Part shown: in pieces, positions 26,646-42,682 of the stretch
Position numbering within the stretch: position 1 is the first letter of the stretch
Layout: the number at the start of each line of letters is the position of its first letter
DNA from: Chondrosia reniformis
Taxonomy: Eukaryota > Porifera > Demospongiae > Chondrillida > Chondrillidae
DNA: 64,000 nucleotides
Assembly (NCBI GenBank): GCA_947172415.1
Contig: OX359202.1
Coordinates: 4,884,899 to 4,948,898 of the forward strand
Direction of reading: 5' to 3'
The notes under the pieces: generated by a model
Databases searched by the model: none
What the model was told of the DNA's origin: nothing
What the model saw: only the letters and a program-made list of their open reading frames with translations
Position numbers and translations under genes: made by a program

Positions 26646-28186
26646 AGCGCCAAAGTGGACAATATTCGGTCATCCAGAAATCGAAGCGATCTAAATTTCT
26701 GATGAATCAAAGCGGTAATTCAGAGCAGTCATTGAATCAAAGCAGTCATCCAGAATCGAAGCGATCTAAATTTCCAGCAATCTGAATTGAAGTGAATTTC
26801 CGTTTTTAGTATAGTGCAAGTTACAAAGGTATAATCTAAATAAATGATACTAGACATATGTATGACATACAGGGGGCGAGCCTCAGCAAGAACGTACACA
26901 TGTACACTGGCATCACTGCAGCAAGCCATATAGACTATAGTAATTACAAAAGATATGTATGTAAGTGATCCTATATAGCTAGTGCTGTTGCTCGATCAAT
27001 GTTAATGGAGTCAGATGTTCTGGGCTGAAAGCAGTCATATTCACCTTCATATCTTAATGTAATATTCAGTGCATAGAAGTCATATGAAAGATTTCCAATT
27101 GCAAGGTTCTTAAATGTATAGGTCTTGCAATCTTCGTTCCTCTCCTGTATTCTTTGGCTGTTGAACAGTCTAGCGATTCCACAAATGTCAATCCAGCAGA
27201 AAACTCCTTCTTTCCGTGCAATGTCTATCACCAGAGTCAGTCCCTGTGATTTGTGAATGGTGACAGCCCATGAAAGCTTCGATGGAAGTTGTAGCCATGA
27301 GCACTGGGTGACACACTTCACTAAATTCTTGAAACTGCTGGAGCATCCGTTTAGCTGCCATACCAAACCATGTACAGGACAAATCAAATGCACATGCGTA
27401 GTAATCTCAGCTTTGGAGTTACGTTGACGAAATTGCAAGTAGTATTTAGCCACATTGTGGTCGTTGGGGCCGCTTTGTGGCCTAAACTGTTGTACGTAAA
27501 TACATATATACATACTTACATACACCAGAAGTCGACAATCTCGCTAGTGTGGGGCTCGATGGCTCCAAGAAAGGTACTAGAAACAGAATGGGCATATTAT
27601 CATAAAGTTTATGTTGTAAAACTCATTTTAAATTAAGGGATTTTTCATTTAGGCCTCCGTTTGTTAGAAAACAGAGGACAAAGTCTGCATATAAAATGCC
27701 ATAGGACTATAGAAAACCTATAGGAAATTTATATTGAAACAATGTGTTATATTGACAATTGGTCAGATCACTGTGAAGCCAACATATAGCTATCATGGTA
27801 CATGTGTATGACAAATGTCTGGCAAAATTTTGCTTAATTAAAATTGCAGATATAATAAAGAATTCAAGGCTATGATTATGCAATCTGGGGATGTAAAGTG
27901 GTTTTTCTATTGCATTCTATACATTGGATTCAAAGTGATCTGACCAATTGACATATAAATTTCCTATAGATTTTCCTTTCTTGGAGCCATTTGAATTATT
28001 TACGATTACCTTAGTATATTGTAACTTGCACTATACTAAAACGGACATTCGCTTCAATTCAGATTGCCAGAATTTAAATGGCTTCGATTCCGAATGACCG
28101 CTTCGATTCGCCGGAATTTAAATTTAGATCGCTTCAGAAAGACCGCTTCGATTCCGTAATTACCGAATATTGTCCACATTGGCGCT
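26646..28186. mobile_element. Element with about 180-bp inverted termini carrying a Pif1-like helicase fragment
   Basis: The left terminus starts agcgccaaagtggacaatat. The right terminus, read in reverse, starts agcgccaatgtggacaatat. The arms run inward about 180 bp and are built from sub-repeats such as gaatcgaagcgatctaaatt, ending at gtgcaagttacaa. The interior holds a broken helicase ORF on minus and two segments (27585-27660, 27975-28040) that recur adjacent to each other at 61320-61490. The superfamily is not identified. Confidence 0.7.
26971..27525 (-). pseudogene. Pif1-like helicase C-terminal fragment
   Basis: Contains LPSKLSWAVTIHKSQGLTL, the Pif1/Helitron helicase motif near the C-terminus. 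It is preceded by HVHLICPVHGLVWQLNG and followed by frameshifted sequence where the ALSRV-type motif would be expected. No Walker motifs or N-terminus are present. It is likely transposon-derived, either a Helitron fragment or captured Pif1. Confidence 0.65.
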
Positions 28187-28295
28187 ATTATGATAGAAAT
28201 TTCGTAACGCGTCGAAGGTATTACGCAATCGGTGTCATATGACAAATCAACAATCATGATTATAATCTAATTTTTACTTAAAAACCAAAGACGTA

Positions 28296-32573
<4,278 letters not shown>

Positions 32574-33059
32574 GTTTTCCAATGGAATAGTGTTTTTAAC
32601 AGGTTTTTCCAAATAGTTTTTTTTTTTCTAATTAGAGTGTTTTTATAGTGTTTACTTGTAATTAATCACTGAAGCTGCACTAATTAAAAGGTGTGTTGAA
32701 TTAAAACCTTTGATTTAATTGAAAACGTTCGAGTATCAGATCATGCTGTATGTGGAGTATGGCAGTATTCTCTGATAGCCGAAGAAAAACATGGCCACCC
32801 TTTTCAATGTACTGTATTATCAATTAATACAACAATGAAGAGATTTTATATTCAACTATCTGCAGTCGTCTATATTTATGCGTGCTTTTCTGAACGTCAA
32901 AAACATGTTCTACAACATCAGCAAAGTATAGTTAAACAATTGGCCCATTTAATTTCCTAAATTCATTTTTACTTTTTTCACAGCTCCTGTTGGTTGCTGG
33001 AAGTCCTTTTGAGAAGGCCTTTGTCTCAGAGAAACGTAGATTACACCTCAAAGAAGTAT
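32574..33059. other. 3' flank of SPT-C
   Basis: AT-rich. No second gene is seen before the LINE remnant. Confidence 0.4.
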
Positions 33060-33770
33060 AGGTGGCCACTTCAGATGTTGTGGATATCTTCGATCAGTAT
33101 CCCCAAGTCTTCTCTCAGTTTACAACCTTAGCTAACTCACTAAAGCTGCTTCAGCCTACATCCATAGTGCTGCTGATGAAGACCTCGATTCCAACATTGA
33201 GAAACTTACTGTCCAAAGGAAGATTGCCGACATCACCAAATTAGAGAAGCAGGAGAAGCTGTAGAGCCGGATCATGCTAGGTCTTCCTTTGGGCCAACTG
33301 TCCTTCCTATTGAGAGCAGGCTGTGCATGACTGTCTCCCCTCGTGATCACCCATCAACCTCGGACAACCCACCCTCAACCATCCCGTTGTGGCTTACCTC
33401 CACCCTTTTAAGACCTGACCTATAGTGATCATCTCGGAGAAATCAGTCTTAATCATGGAACTAACCATTCTCTAGAAGGCCTCCAGAGAGCCAAACACCC
33501 TAGGAGACATGCAAGCCAGTCATCCAGACCTCAAAATCTATCACACAATGGAGATTGGCATCCTAGGTCACTATCTGAAGCCTATAGCTACCAAGGATGC
33601 AGTTGCCCAAGCAACCAGAAGCCAAAAAACAGCCAAAAACATCTTAGCCAGATCTGCCAGGACAGCCATCACCTGCACCCAGAACATCTTCTGGGAAAGA
33701 TCAAGAACACTGTGGGACCAAGACAAACACCTAGTGAAGATTCCCCAAACTATAAACCTCCCTGTCTAAC
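33060..33770 (+). pseudogene. Probable LINE C-terminal remnant
   Basis: The 86-codon stretch 33509-33769 (HTMEIGILGHYLKPIATKDA...ARSARTAITCTQNIFWERS) resembles the last segment of non-LTR retrotransposon ORF2. The preceding bases carry weak helical frames (NIEKLTVQRKIADITKLEKQ) broken by stops. A/T-rich sequence with aataaaaac follows. Not a host gene. Confidence 0.5.
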
Positions 33771-33825
33771 CTCTTTTGTTTAACCTTGTATATAAGTTAA
33801 ATAAAAACATTCAAAAATGAAGTTA

Positions 33826-34720
33826 AAAGTAGGGATGGCACTATAACAGTGATTGGCACATCTAGAAAAAGTAACAAAACAAGAATGTGATCATATGGTA
33901 AGGCTAACATTGCAGAAGTGGCATACTGAAACTTAACTATACACATCACTTCTATGTTTGGGCGCATCATGTATATACTAGAAGTAGGGATCGAATATTT
34001 GTTTTGAAAGTTTTCTTGGCGAAAACTCGAAAAAAGTAGCAGAATAGACGATATAATAGAGAGCTCTAAATTAAAAAAAATGGCGTCCGAAAAGATCCCA
34101 AATTTGTTAAGTATGTTTTCTACCGTTCTTTAACATTCAGTTAAGGATATTAAAGGGTCCAAAATCGTTAAGAATACGACTGTATATAGGCCCTGCAAAG
34201 CGACTAAGAAATTCGATCGCGGGTGGCGGCAGTACCACAAATATATCTAACTCGAGTTACTTATTTTATATACAGAGAATTTGAAACTTAATTAAAAAAT
34301 GGCGTTCGAAGAGGCCCTAAATTTGGAACTTTCAAAAGTAACACGCTTCGGATGGGGCGCGTTGAAATCTAGGGTAGCCTATTCCCTAGTTCGGAAACAT
34401 TCATGACGATTTAGTATTTGTATGTACCTGCGTAAGTTCGCATGTTTGCGCTAGCTCATTTGAAAAAAGAAGAAGAAAAAATGAGGAATTTCAGAATTTG
34501 GCCTATTTCGGGTTAACCACTTTGCGAAGGTTGTAGAGCATCGAAACATGTTTTGGCGTTTAGAAAAGCATTCAAAAACGACTGCAAACACTCGAATGCA
34601 ACCGAAAATCCCATCGTTGTTGATTTATAAGGTGTTAATTGATAATACATTGAATAGGGCGGCCATGTTTTTTTCGGCCATCCCTACTTAGAGAGTACTA
34701 CCGTACTCTCTGATATGCAC
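33826..34720. mobile_element. Probable non-autonomous element ending in tagggatggc
   Basis: Left tagtagggatggcact and right ggccatccctactta are inverted. The right end adjoins the gagagtactaccgtactctc palindrome. The inside has no gene. The following stretch 34721-35139 is featureless AT-rich DNA. Confidence 0.45.
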
Positions 34721-35139
34721 CTTGTATATATCAGCCTTGCCAGGATTTAATGCTCCTTTCAATGCCATTAATAAACCTGTGTCCCAGGCATAAACAACAC
34801 TTATGAAATTCTTTTTACTTCTCATACACCTTTAATTGATATTCCCCCCATTAGCTAATGCTAACGTGTTAGCACATACAAGTTCTTTGTCACTAATTTT
34901 TCATAACTATAGAGAATAGGCTATATAAGGTTTGAATGCACTCTACCAAAAGCATGTTACCGAGGTTACCTGCAGGTATACCAAAAATAGTACCTTGTGG
35001 TTAGCTAGCTCTTCTCTCTTTGATTGGGACGTTATTAATAGTATTTATAAATTTGCCAAGAAAACTTTAAGAGCAAATTTTAATTTACTGTACTATTAAC
35101 AAGAAAGGCCTCCTTGGGAAAGCCTATACCAACCCCAAT

Positions 35140-36440
35140 TTGAAACTCAATAATGATGTCATCCCCTTCCTGCTGGATACATGCAGGTACAGATTTCTAG
35201 GTGCACCAGTACTCCTACAGAGGAAAACTGAAATAGCCAAAGAAGACACCTACAGGAAGTTGAAGCTGTTATTAAACCGTGTTGATGAAACCCTTCTCAC
35301 CCAACAACAGAAGCTGAAACTGTACCGAGACGCAATCTGTCCATGATTGTTATGGGATTTTGCCACTTCTGACCTTGATGTCACCTGGCTGCAGAAGAAA
35401 TTTGAGCCACTAACAACAAACTTCCTGAAGCGCTTGACTGGACTGGCCAAAAGTGCAAACACCAATCGGCTGGTGGTTTACAACTACCCTCCCTGGTCAC
35501 CACCTATAAGAAGCTGAAATGTGCCATGGCCGTATCCCATACTGCATCCCCTTGTGAGACACATAGCCACACAGAAGACACTGGCAGAAAGCTCTAACCA
35601 GCGTTCCTGCTTCAAACCATACCAAGAAGTCATTCCTGTCATGCATGAAGACCCTGGTAGCAATAGAAAGCAGTTAATGAAGTCGGTCAAGGCTAGGATT
35701 TCAGCAGAAGACCAAGAACATCGCATCAAGCACTGCCAGAGTTTGTCAATTCAGGGTCAAACTATGCATCTTCCCCTTGACAGAGCCCCTGTACTATGGT
35801 CCACGACTGTCACTAAATTACCGGAATATGTCTTCAAATTTGCCCTCAATGCCACCATGGATACATTACCCCACAATGCCAACCTCCATCTGTGGAAGAA
35901 GTCTCCATCGCCCACCTGCAAGCTTTGCCCTGAAAAGCAGACCCTCTCACATGTTCTAAACAGTTGCAGCACTGCCCTGAATCATCACCGTTTCAACCTC
36001 AGACACGACAGTGTGCTAAAGGATCTGTATCTCTGTCTCAAGCCCCACCTTCCTAATGGGAGTAAACTAACTGTGGACCTCCCGGACACCGAATACTCCT
36101 TCCCACAGCATATTGTAACAACTGATCTGAGACCCGATCTAGTCATCTGGAATGATACCTCAAAATCCATAATCATCATTGAGCTGACCATTGCATTTGA
36201 AACTGCCTTTGAACATGCCCGTGAGAGAAAGAGGTTCAAATACAGTAACTTAGAAAGGAGATGCCAGAGAACGCAAAACTGATCACAGTAGAAGTAGGAT
36301 CAAGAGGTTTCATCAACACAGCCAGTTTTGACAGCCTATAATGTAGTCAGAGTCAACAAAAAAGAAAGAAAAGAGCTGGAAATGAAGGTAATCAGAAGCT
36401 GCATCCTCTGGTCCTATTTGGTGCAAAAGAAATTTGGAAA
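35140..36440 (+). pseudogene. LINE (non-LTR retrotransposon) 3' remnant
   Basis: The first frame (35140-35346) reads YRFLGAPV...LLTQQQKLKLYRDAICP, typical of the post-RT thumb of LINE ORF2. After stops it continues in other frames (WLQKKFEPLTTNFLKRLTGLAKSAN). An open 253-codon stretch at 35521-36282 contains the Cys-rich motif CKLCPEKQTLSHVLNSC, then RHDSVLKDL and TDLRPDLVIWNDTSKSIIII. A final piece, ITVEVGSRGFINTASF, is at about 36270. The 5' two-thirds and endonuclease are absent and the frame is broken. Confidence 0.82.
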
Positions 36441-36815
36441 ACTCTAATTAAAGTAACCATTAACATATTAACACTATAAGTAGTTATGCTAGAGCCAAGT
36501 TTATTAACTGTGCTGTGCCTTCGTAGGGCTCTTGAGCAGGAGCTGGAGTAACTCTAGCCCTCACATGTCACCATTCACTATCTGTTGTATTTATCTTTAT
36601 TTTAATTTCGAACTGTAATGTTTTATTTTGCCCTTTTGTAAGCTGTTTACCCCAATCATCTACACACAATATATGATATCTATTTTTGTACTTACCTTTT
36701 GATTAATTATGGACATGTGCAGGTGAAAAAAAAAAAAGTAGGCCTGCAAACATGTGACTGACGTATCAGGAAAAAGGACAGTTAGACTAAGTTATAGGCA
36801 GATGATAATCATCGT

Positions 36816-37194
36816 GGGGGCGAGCCTGAGCGAGTAGTAGGTGTGCGCCGTAGCCGTAGCGCACAGACGTTTCGCAATTAAAATGGAGGCAGGACGGTGT
36901 CGAGACTGCGTGACCCTGAATCACCACTGGGAGGGTGTTCATTGCGCGGCAAGAAAGGGATGTTACACAGTGAAACATTAGCTATGCATGAATCCTACAA
37001 GCAAGGGTGTTGTATGATTCATGCATATATAGCTAATGCTTCGCTGTGTAACATCCCTTTCTTGTTTCTCTGCTTTTTGTGCCATCCCTACATCTTCACT
37101 ATTTTTGTAGAAAACTTTTATTGTTCTCTTATACATATATATAGACGCGGTCGGCGTTCAACTCGTCAGTGTGGGGCTCGCTCAGGCTCGCCCC
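36816..37194. mobile_element. MITE with gcgagcctgagcgag termini
   Basis: Left gggggcgagcctgagcgag is mirrored by ctcgctcaggctcgcccc at the right. It contains the F4 hairpin core. Single ends of similar type occur near 26875 and 27545. The upstream 36441-36815 is AT-rich with no gene. Confidence 0.7.
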
Positions 37195-37339
37195 AATAAT
37201 TTATATATAGTCAGTCAGTTCTGGTATTAACTATCTTATTTATTGGTGCATGACATATAATTTTAAGACTAATCATGCAGAAGTGGTAGGGCATACTGAA
37301 CTTAATCATATGCATCGCTTCTATATGTTTGGCTGCGTC

Positions 37340-37645
37340 ACCCCTATATATACCTAGCTGACACATGCATGCTAGTGCTACATTGGACCCTTTTTTAGCT
37401 GACACATGCATGCTAGTGCTACATTGGACCCTTTTTTAGCTGACACATGCATGCTAGTGCTACATTGGGCCCTTTTTTTAGCTGACACATGCATGCTAGT
37501 GCTACATTGGGCCCTTTTTTAGCTGACACATGCATGCTAGTGCTACATTGGGGCCTTTTTTAGCTGACACATGCATGCTAGTGCTACATTGGGCCCTTTT
37601 TTAGCTGACACATGCATGCTAGTGCTACATTGGGCCCTTTTTTCT
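37340..37645. repeat. Tandem repeat, about 7.5 units of 40-41 bp
   Basis: The unit contains agctgacacatgcatgctag and tgctacattgg plus a T run of varying length. The neighbouring 37646-37798 is AT-rich with a C10 run and no gene. Confidence 0.9.
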
Positions 37646-37798
37646 GCATGTGCCTAGCGCCTTATGGTGTGGTGCACTTTAATAATGATCGATTGATTGC
37701 ATTGATTGATACAGTTATACATACAAATAGGAAACCATACTAAAACCTAATTTCTGGATAAATATATACCCCCCCCCCCCCACAAAAAATGTTCAATA

Positions 37799-38013
37799 TC
37801 ACCAGACCCACGAAGTTACATTGACACCCAACTTTTCAAGACGATCTCTTTTCTCATCTATCCATGACATGCTAAATGTCTCAAAAGGACAGCTTCCTTT
37901 TCTAAATCGTGTGCCACAAAATAGCGGCTTTTCCCAAAAATTGTTAAACAGATAGCAGTTACTACGACTATTCCACAGAGGAGTAAGATTCGTCGTATAA
38001 AAGGTGTACCCAT
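37799..38013 (-). pseudogene. Sulfotransferase pseudogene with internal deletion
   Basis: The first roughly 48 codons (signal anchor MGTPFIRRILLL onward) are joined near base 37870 directly to the last roughly 20 codons (SWIDEKRDRLEKLG...). About 900 bp are missing, including the whole PAPS-binding domain. The junction is out of frame and the anchor frame stops just after it. Flanks match the array genes on the upstream side, so this is an array member that lost its middle. Confidence 0.85.
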
Positions 38014-38658
38014 TCTCCTCAAACACTGTTATGGAATCCCTTGGTGTTAACATACGGATCATCTATGACCATGGCATTGTGTTAACTGCAAAAGAATTTG
38101 CAGTCACTTCAAATTTCGCAGGTATAATTATTCCCCGACGAAAACAAAATGGCCGACAACTCTAATACTCTAAATTTTCCGAGCTGTATTCTTTTGTAGA
38201 AGCGAGAGCAATAACGCTATTATTGAGTATGACGATTTTCATGGCCCCAGAGTCAAGGCCTCAATAAATTCGTCATTTTAATGACGTCATATTCAGTCGT
38301 CGATAGCGTAACTAAATGGGTTTAGAATTCCTAGCTTATGCTCCATAAAAAGTACAGAAACTAGAAATTTTCTACAAAAATAGTGAAGATGTAGGGATGG
38401 CTTTTTCAAGCCTACAGCATGCAGTGTGACTAACTTGAGTCTTGAACTGTTAAATATACTTGCATGATTGTGATTATCCTAGGAGTCACTTGCATCTCTA
38501 AATTTAATTGGTAACTTGCACTGTGCAGTACTTGATTGATATTACTATTATATACTACAACTAAAATAAAATTAAAATTTGGTTCATAACCGTAAGTCTT
38601 TAATTTGTTTGCTGAATGTACATATGATGTTACATAATAAATACCAAAATGTTCAATA

Positions 38659-39783
38659 TCACCAGAACCACGAAGTTACATTGACACCCAACTTTTCAAG
38701 ACGATCTCTTTTTTCATCTATCCATGACTGAATTCGAGAAGCTTGGGCTTTGCTATACGGAAAGTCATACTGCCCACTTCTCTTGTAACTAGTTGTCTTT
38801 AGCTGATTTTCAACTAAACATGTCAGCTTGTCTTCATCCAACTCTAAACCTAGAAATTGTACAACTTTAGTGAGTTCTGATTCTAGGTTCGTTTTCAGTA
38901 AGTCATAGCTGAGAAGGTGAAGCATGAAGTTTCCATTAAATACATAATAATTCCACAAGCTATTCCACCTATCATAACACCTATTAAAACTTGAATCGGG
39001 AATGTTGATTTTAGACTCCTTAAATGAGGTTGTGTGGTCTTGGAATCTCATGAAAGTGTACCAGGATAAGAAGGAGTGCCATGGATTACGAAATAAATAA
39101 ATCACTTTGGTCCAGCCCTTTCCACCAAGATGTGTTTTTGCAACCAAAACTGAGGTATGATTAGTAATCATTTCACCAAGCATTCCTGTACACAATAGTT
39201 TTCCGTCACAGTACACAGATCCAGTAAAATATCCTGTCAACTCCTCCAGGAGGAGACGACTCCATGTGTTACCAGATCCTGGAAAACTAGCCAAGGCAAC
39301 CTTGTCTGGTGAGTTTTTCATAAACCGCATCTTTTCATATTTAGTACAAATCCTTTCTTTAAACGTCAGGGTACCGTTCCCACATTTCTTGGTTGGGATA
39401 ATACGACCAAACATATTTTTAATATCACTCAAAGAAAAAGTGTTACGTGAGCTAGTAAGCTTCTCTGAGGTTGTGTTGCTTAGTGGAGTTGAAGTGTTCT
39501 TCGAAAACTGTGAGTCCTGCGTTTGGTGAGATGACGTTGTTTCCGCTGATTGCATGCTCGTTGAACGGGCTATTGGATTTTGAGAAGATTGTAGTGACAT
39601 ACCTTTCAAGGGTTTAGTCGGTAAGGGAGTACTTTTGAATGCTAAATGTTTCAAAACGACAGCTTCCTTTTCTAAATCTTGTGCCACAAAATAGCGGCTT
39701 TTCCCAAAAATTGTTAAACAGATAACAGCTACTACGACTATTCCACAGAGGAGTAAGATTCGTCGTATAAAAGGTGCGCCCAT
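38659..39783 (-). CDS. Type II membrane sulfotransferase, array copy 1
   Basis: Intronless 374-aa protein. It has a short basic cytosolic start, a signal anchor at about residues 8-26, a Ser/Thr/Gln-rich stem to about residue 125, then a sulfotransferase domain. The PAPS 5'-phosphate loop SFPGSGNTW is at about 166-174 and the 3'-phosphate site FRNPWHSFLS at about 231-240. Several N-glycosylation sequons (NTTS, NGTL, NHTS, NVTS) fit a Golgi-lumen enzyme that transfers sulfate from PAPS to a glycan or lipid. The PGSGNTW...RNPWHS spacing resembles WSCD-type sulfotransferases, but no WSC domain is present, so the substrate is unknown. It ends in NVTSWFW where the other copies end in NVTSWVW. It belongs to the same subtype as the copy at 58.5 kb (CDGKLL, THLGGKGW). 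Confidence 0.88.
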   Translation of the reverse strand: MGAPFIRRILLLCGIVVVAVICLTIFGKSRYFVAQDLEKEAVVLKHLAFKSTPLPTKPLKGMSLQSSQNPIARSTSMQSAETTSSHQTQDSQFSKNTSTPLSNTTSEKLTSSRNTFSLSDIKNMFGRIIPTKKCGNGTLTFKERICTKYEKMRFMKNSPDKVALASFPGSGNTWSRLLLEELTGYFTGSVYCDGKLLCTGMLGEMITNHTSVLVAKTHLGGKGWTKVIYLFRNPWHSFLSWYTFMRFQDHTTSFKESKINIPDSSFNRCYDRWNSLWNYYVFNGNFMLHLLSYDLLKTNLESELTKVVQFLGLELDEDKLTCLVENQLKTTSYKRSGQYDFPYSKAQASRIQSWIDEKRDRLEKLGVNVTSWFW

Positions 39784-39921
39784 TCTCCTCGAACACTGTT
39801 ATGAAATCCCTTGGTGTTAACTGCAAAAGAATTTGCAGTCACTTCAGATTTCGCAGGTACAATTATTCCCCGACGAAAACAAAATGGCCGACAAACTATT
39901 ATTATTATATCCCTCTCTATT

Positions 39922-40300
39922 ACACTGGCGTAGGAAGCAGGGGGGCGCGGGGGGCTGGCGCCCCCCCAAGCACCAGCGAAGGGGGGCTGGGCCCCTCCTA
40001 AAAATAGGGCAACACTGCCAAGTTGTGAAGTTCATACAATGAAGGTATGAATACCACAACTTGCCCAATATAGTAGCCAGTCTGTTGTACTGGACTGATG
40101 TCTGAAGTTGCTAAAGCCTCGCAGTGATTAGTCTCGCGTACGGCTAGCAGTAGCCCATTCATTTCCCTGCGCTGTCCAAGTGTCTCCTGCCGCCATTTTG
40201 TATATTAAAACGTCAAAAAAATTTTCGCTCGCTTCGCTCGCAAACCTTACTCACATTATTACAGCCCCCCCATTCTTAACCTACTTCCTACGCCCCTGTA
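39922..40300. mobile_element. hAT-like MITE upstream of sulfotransferase copy 1
   Basis: Left cactggcgtaggaagcaggg; the right end in reverse is caggggcgtaggaagtaggt. GC-rich interior. No clear 8-bp target duplication was found, so the class is uncertain. Confidence 0.6.
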
Positions 40301-40302
40301 TT

Positions 40303-41550
40303 ATAATTTATAATTTTAGTAAAAATGAAGTTTACATCGATATATTGTTTACCACAAGCGAGTAGTCGAATAGCAGGCGAGTGTATTTTTACTCGACTCA
40401 GTTTCAGCTGTTTCATTCTCATGCGATGGAAGTTTGAGTGATGAGTCCTAATAAGGACGAAATAGCTGTCTATGGCCCAACCAGGGTACATTAGTGGGCA
40501 GGGGTAATATCCAGAGTTTAATAATGATATAATCAATGCTTTAAGATTAGCTTAAAGTTCCCCTATTTGTTCCTTAATATTTGAACATATATAGATTTAG
40601 AGCTTTTTGTAAGTGAAAGTAAAATATACAGACATAGCTCACCAAAGGACAAATTACTAAGAACTAAGAAATTCAATCTTTTAGGAATTTAAGCTTAATA
40701 TACAAGCCATATGCTAGCTTGTCCCAACACAAACTTTTAGAAAGGTGGTATTCAGTCTGAATGCTTATAGCTGTTTTTTATAATCCACAAAGCAAAGTCC
40801 TGGTACAAGGATTGTTTGTGAATTTTAAAGGGACAGCTGAACCTTCACTCCATGATAGCAATTCAGTATATTTTAAGACAAATCTAATGCAACTGTATAC
40901 TTGAAATTATGGTAACTGTTATTTGGTCTCAGTCCCAGTCCCTTGATTGCAATAAGTTGTAAGCCTTCCTATATATTTATTGCACTTGAAATGTGCTTGG
41001 AAATTAGATGTTTACTGATAACACAATCTGGTATAAACCCTTAAAAATCTTACATAAAAGCTATTCAGAATTTGGGTCATTTTCAGCTGTTTCTAGTACA
41101 AAGTGTACAAATTTGTACCCTTTCAATATAAAATTGTATACACTTGTATACAAGAAACAGCTGCAAATTCTGAATAGCAACAGGCTGTTACTATTTGAGA
41201 TTTTAAGGGTTTATACCAGATTGCGTTTGATTTACTGATGCATGTGTTCTTCCTTATACATGATCTGTATACTACTAATTGAGATCTCTATGCAGAAGTT
41301 GAGGATTTCAATGCTTTTTCAAGCCCACAGCATGCAGTGTGACTAACTTGAGTCTTGAACTGTTTAATATACTTGCATGATTGTGATTATCCTAGGAGTC
41401 ACTTGCATCTCTAAATTTAATTGGTAACTTGCACTGTGCAGTACTTGATTGATATTACTATTACTACAACTAAAATTTGGTTCGCAACTGTAAGTCTTTG
41501 ATTGCTGAATGTACATATGATGTTACATAATAAATACCAAAATGTTCAAC
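40303..41550. repeat. Segmental duplication unit flanking the sulfotransferases (reference copy)
   Basis: Words such as ataaggacgaaatagctgtc, ttggtctcagtcccagtccc and agtcttgaactgtttaatat recur in the same order at 44435-45800 (rearranged), 47820-48560 and 57980-58475. This shows the gene and its 3' flank duplicated as blocks. No other gene lies in these flanks. Confidence 0.85.
41024..41226. mobile_element. Foldback element in the 3' flank of sulfotransferase copy 2
   Basis: aatctggtataaacccttaa and agctattcagaatttg are mirrored by gattttaagggtttatacca and gaatagc. Sister copies are at 45271-45473 and, truncated, at 44435-44580. The retrotransposon insertion at 48562/57980 lies exactly in the outer arm of another copy. 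Confidence 0.75.
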
Positions 41551-41551
41551 A

Positions 41552-42682
41552 TCACCAGACCCACGAAGTTACATTGACACCCAACTTTTCAAGACGATCT
41601 CTTTTCTCATCTATCCATGACTGAATTCGAGAAGCTTGGGCTTTGCTATACGGAAAGTCATACTGCCCACTTCTCTTGTAACTAGTTGTCTTTAGCTGAT
41701 TTTCAACTAAACATCCCAGCTTGTCTTCATCCAAGTCTAAACCTAGAAATTGTACAACTTTAGTGAGTTCTGATCCTAGGTTGATTTTCAGTAAGTCATA
41801 GCTGAGAAGGTGAAGCATGAAGTTTCCATTAAATACATAATAATTCCACAAGCTATTCCACTTATCATAACACCTATTAAAACTTGAATCGGGAATGTTG
41901 ATTTTAGACTCCTTAAATGAGGTTGTGTGGTCTTGGAATCTCATGAAAGTGTAAAAAGATAAAAAGGAATGCCATGGATTACGAAATAAATAAATCACTT
42001 TGGTCCAGCCCTTTCCACCATCATGTGTTTTTGCAACCAAAACTGAGGTATTAGTAATCATTTCACCAAGCATTCCCGTGCACAGTAGTTTTCGGTCAAA
42101 GTACACAGATCCAGTAAAATATCCTGTCAACTCCTCCAGGAGGAGACGACTCCATGTGTTACCAGATCCAGGAAAACTAGCCAAGGCAACCTTGTCTGGT
42201 GAGTTTTTCATAAACCGCATCTTTTCATATTTAGTACAAATCCTTTCTTTAAACGTCAGGGTACCGTTCCCACATTTCTTGGTTGGGATAATACAACCCA
42301 ACATATTTTCAATATCACTCAAAGAAAAAGTGTTGCGTGAGCTAGTAAGCTTCTCTGAGGTTGTGTTGCTTAATGGAGTTGAAGTGTTCTTCGTAAACTG
42401 TGAGTCCTGCGTTTGGTGAGATGACGTTGTTTCCGCTGATTGCATGCTCGTTGAACGGGCTATTGGATTTTGAGAAGATTGTAGTGACATACCTTTCAAG
42501 GGTTTAGTCGGGAAGGGAGTACTTTTGAATGCTAAATGTCTCAAAACGACAGCTTCCTTTTCTAAATCTTGTGCCACAAAATAGCGGCTTTTCCCAAAAA
42601 TTGTTAAACAGATAACAGCTACTACGACTATTCCACAGAGGAGTAAGATTCGTCGTATAAAAGGTGCGCCCATTCTCCTCAA
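41552..42682 (-). CDS. Type II membrane sulfotransferase, array copy 2
   Basis: Intronless 376-aa paralogue of the 38.7-kb gene. It has the same signal anchor, stem, SFPGSGNTW loop and FRNPWHSFLS site. It differs in the acceptor-side stretch (FDRKLL, THDGGKGW, SFYTFMRF) and in IENMLGCIIPT. The two extra N-terminal codons (MRR) come from an upstream ATG; the following MGAP start is shared by all copies and is the likelier one. The 5' flank (cgttatgtgggcgtaacgc) differs from copies 1 and 3 but matches the copy at 58.5 kb. It is probably a Golgi enzyme with unknown substrate. Confidence 0.88.
   Translation of the reverse strand: MRRMGAPFIRRILLLCGIVVVAVICLTIFGKSRYFVAQDLEKEAVVLRHLAFKSTPFPTKPLKGMSLQSSQNPIARSTSMQSAETTSSHQTQDSQFTKNTSTPLSNTTSEKLTSSRNTFSLSDIENMLGCIIPTKKCGNGTLTFKERICTKYEKMRFMKNSPDKVALASFPGSGNTWSRLLLEELTGYFTGSVYFDRKLLCTGMLGEMITNTSVLVAKTHDGGKGWTKVIYLFRNPWHSFLSFYTFMRFQDHTTSFKESKINIPDSSFNRCYDKWNSLWNYYVFNGNFMLHLLSYDLLKINLGSELTKVVQFLGLDLDEDKLGCLVENQLKTTSYKRSGQYDFPYSKAQASRIQSWIDEKRDRLEKLGVNVTSWVW

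Noticed and set aside
39844-40068. Pro/Gly-rich ORFs at the GC-rich patch
   Set aside because: They lie within the hAT-like MITE.
42000-42419. 139-codon ORFs antisense to the sulfotransferases (also at 46251)
   Set aside because: Present only because the paralogous coding strand is conserved; no independent features.
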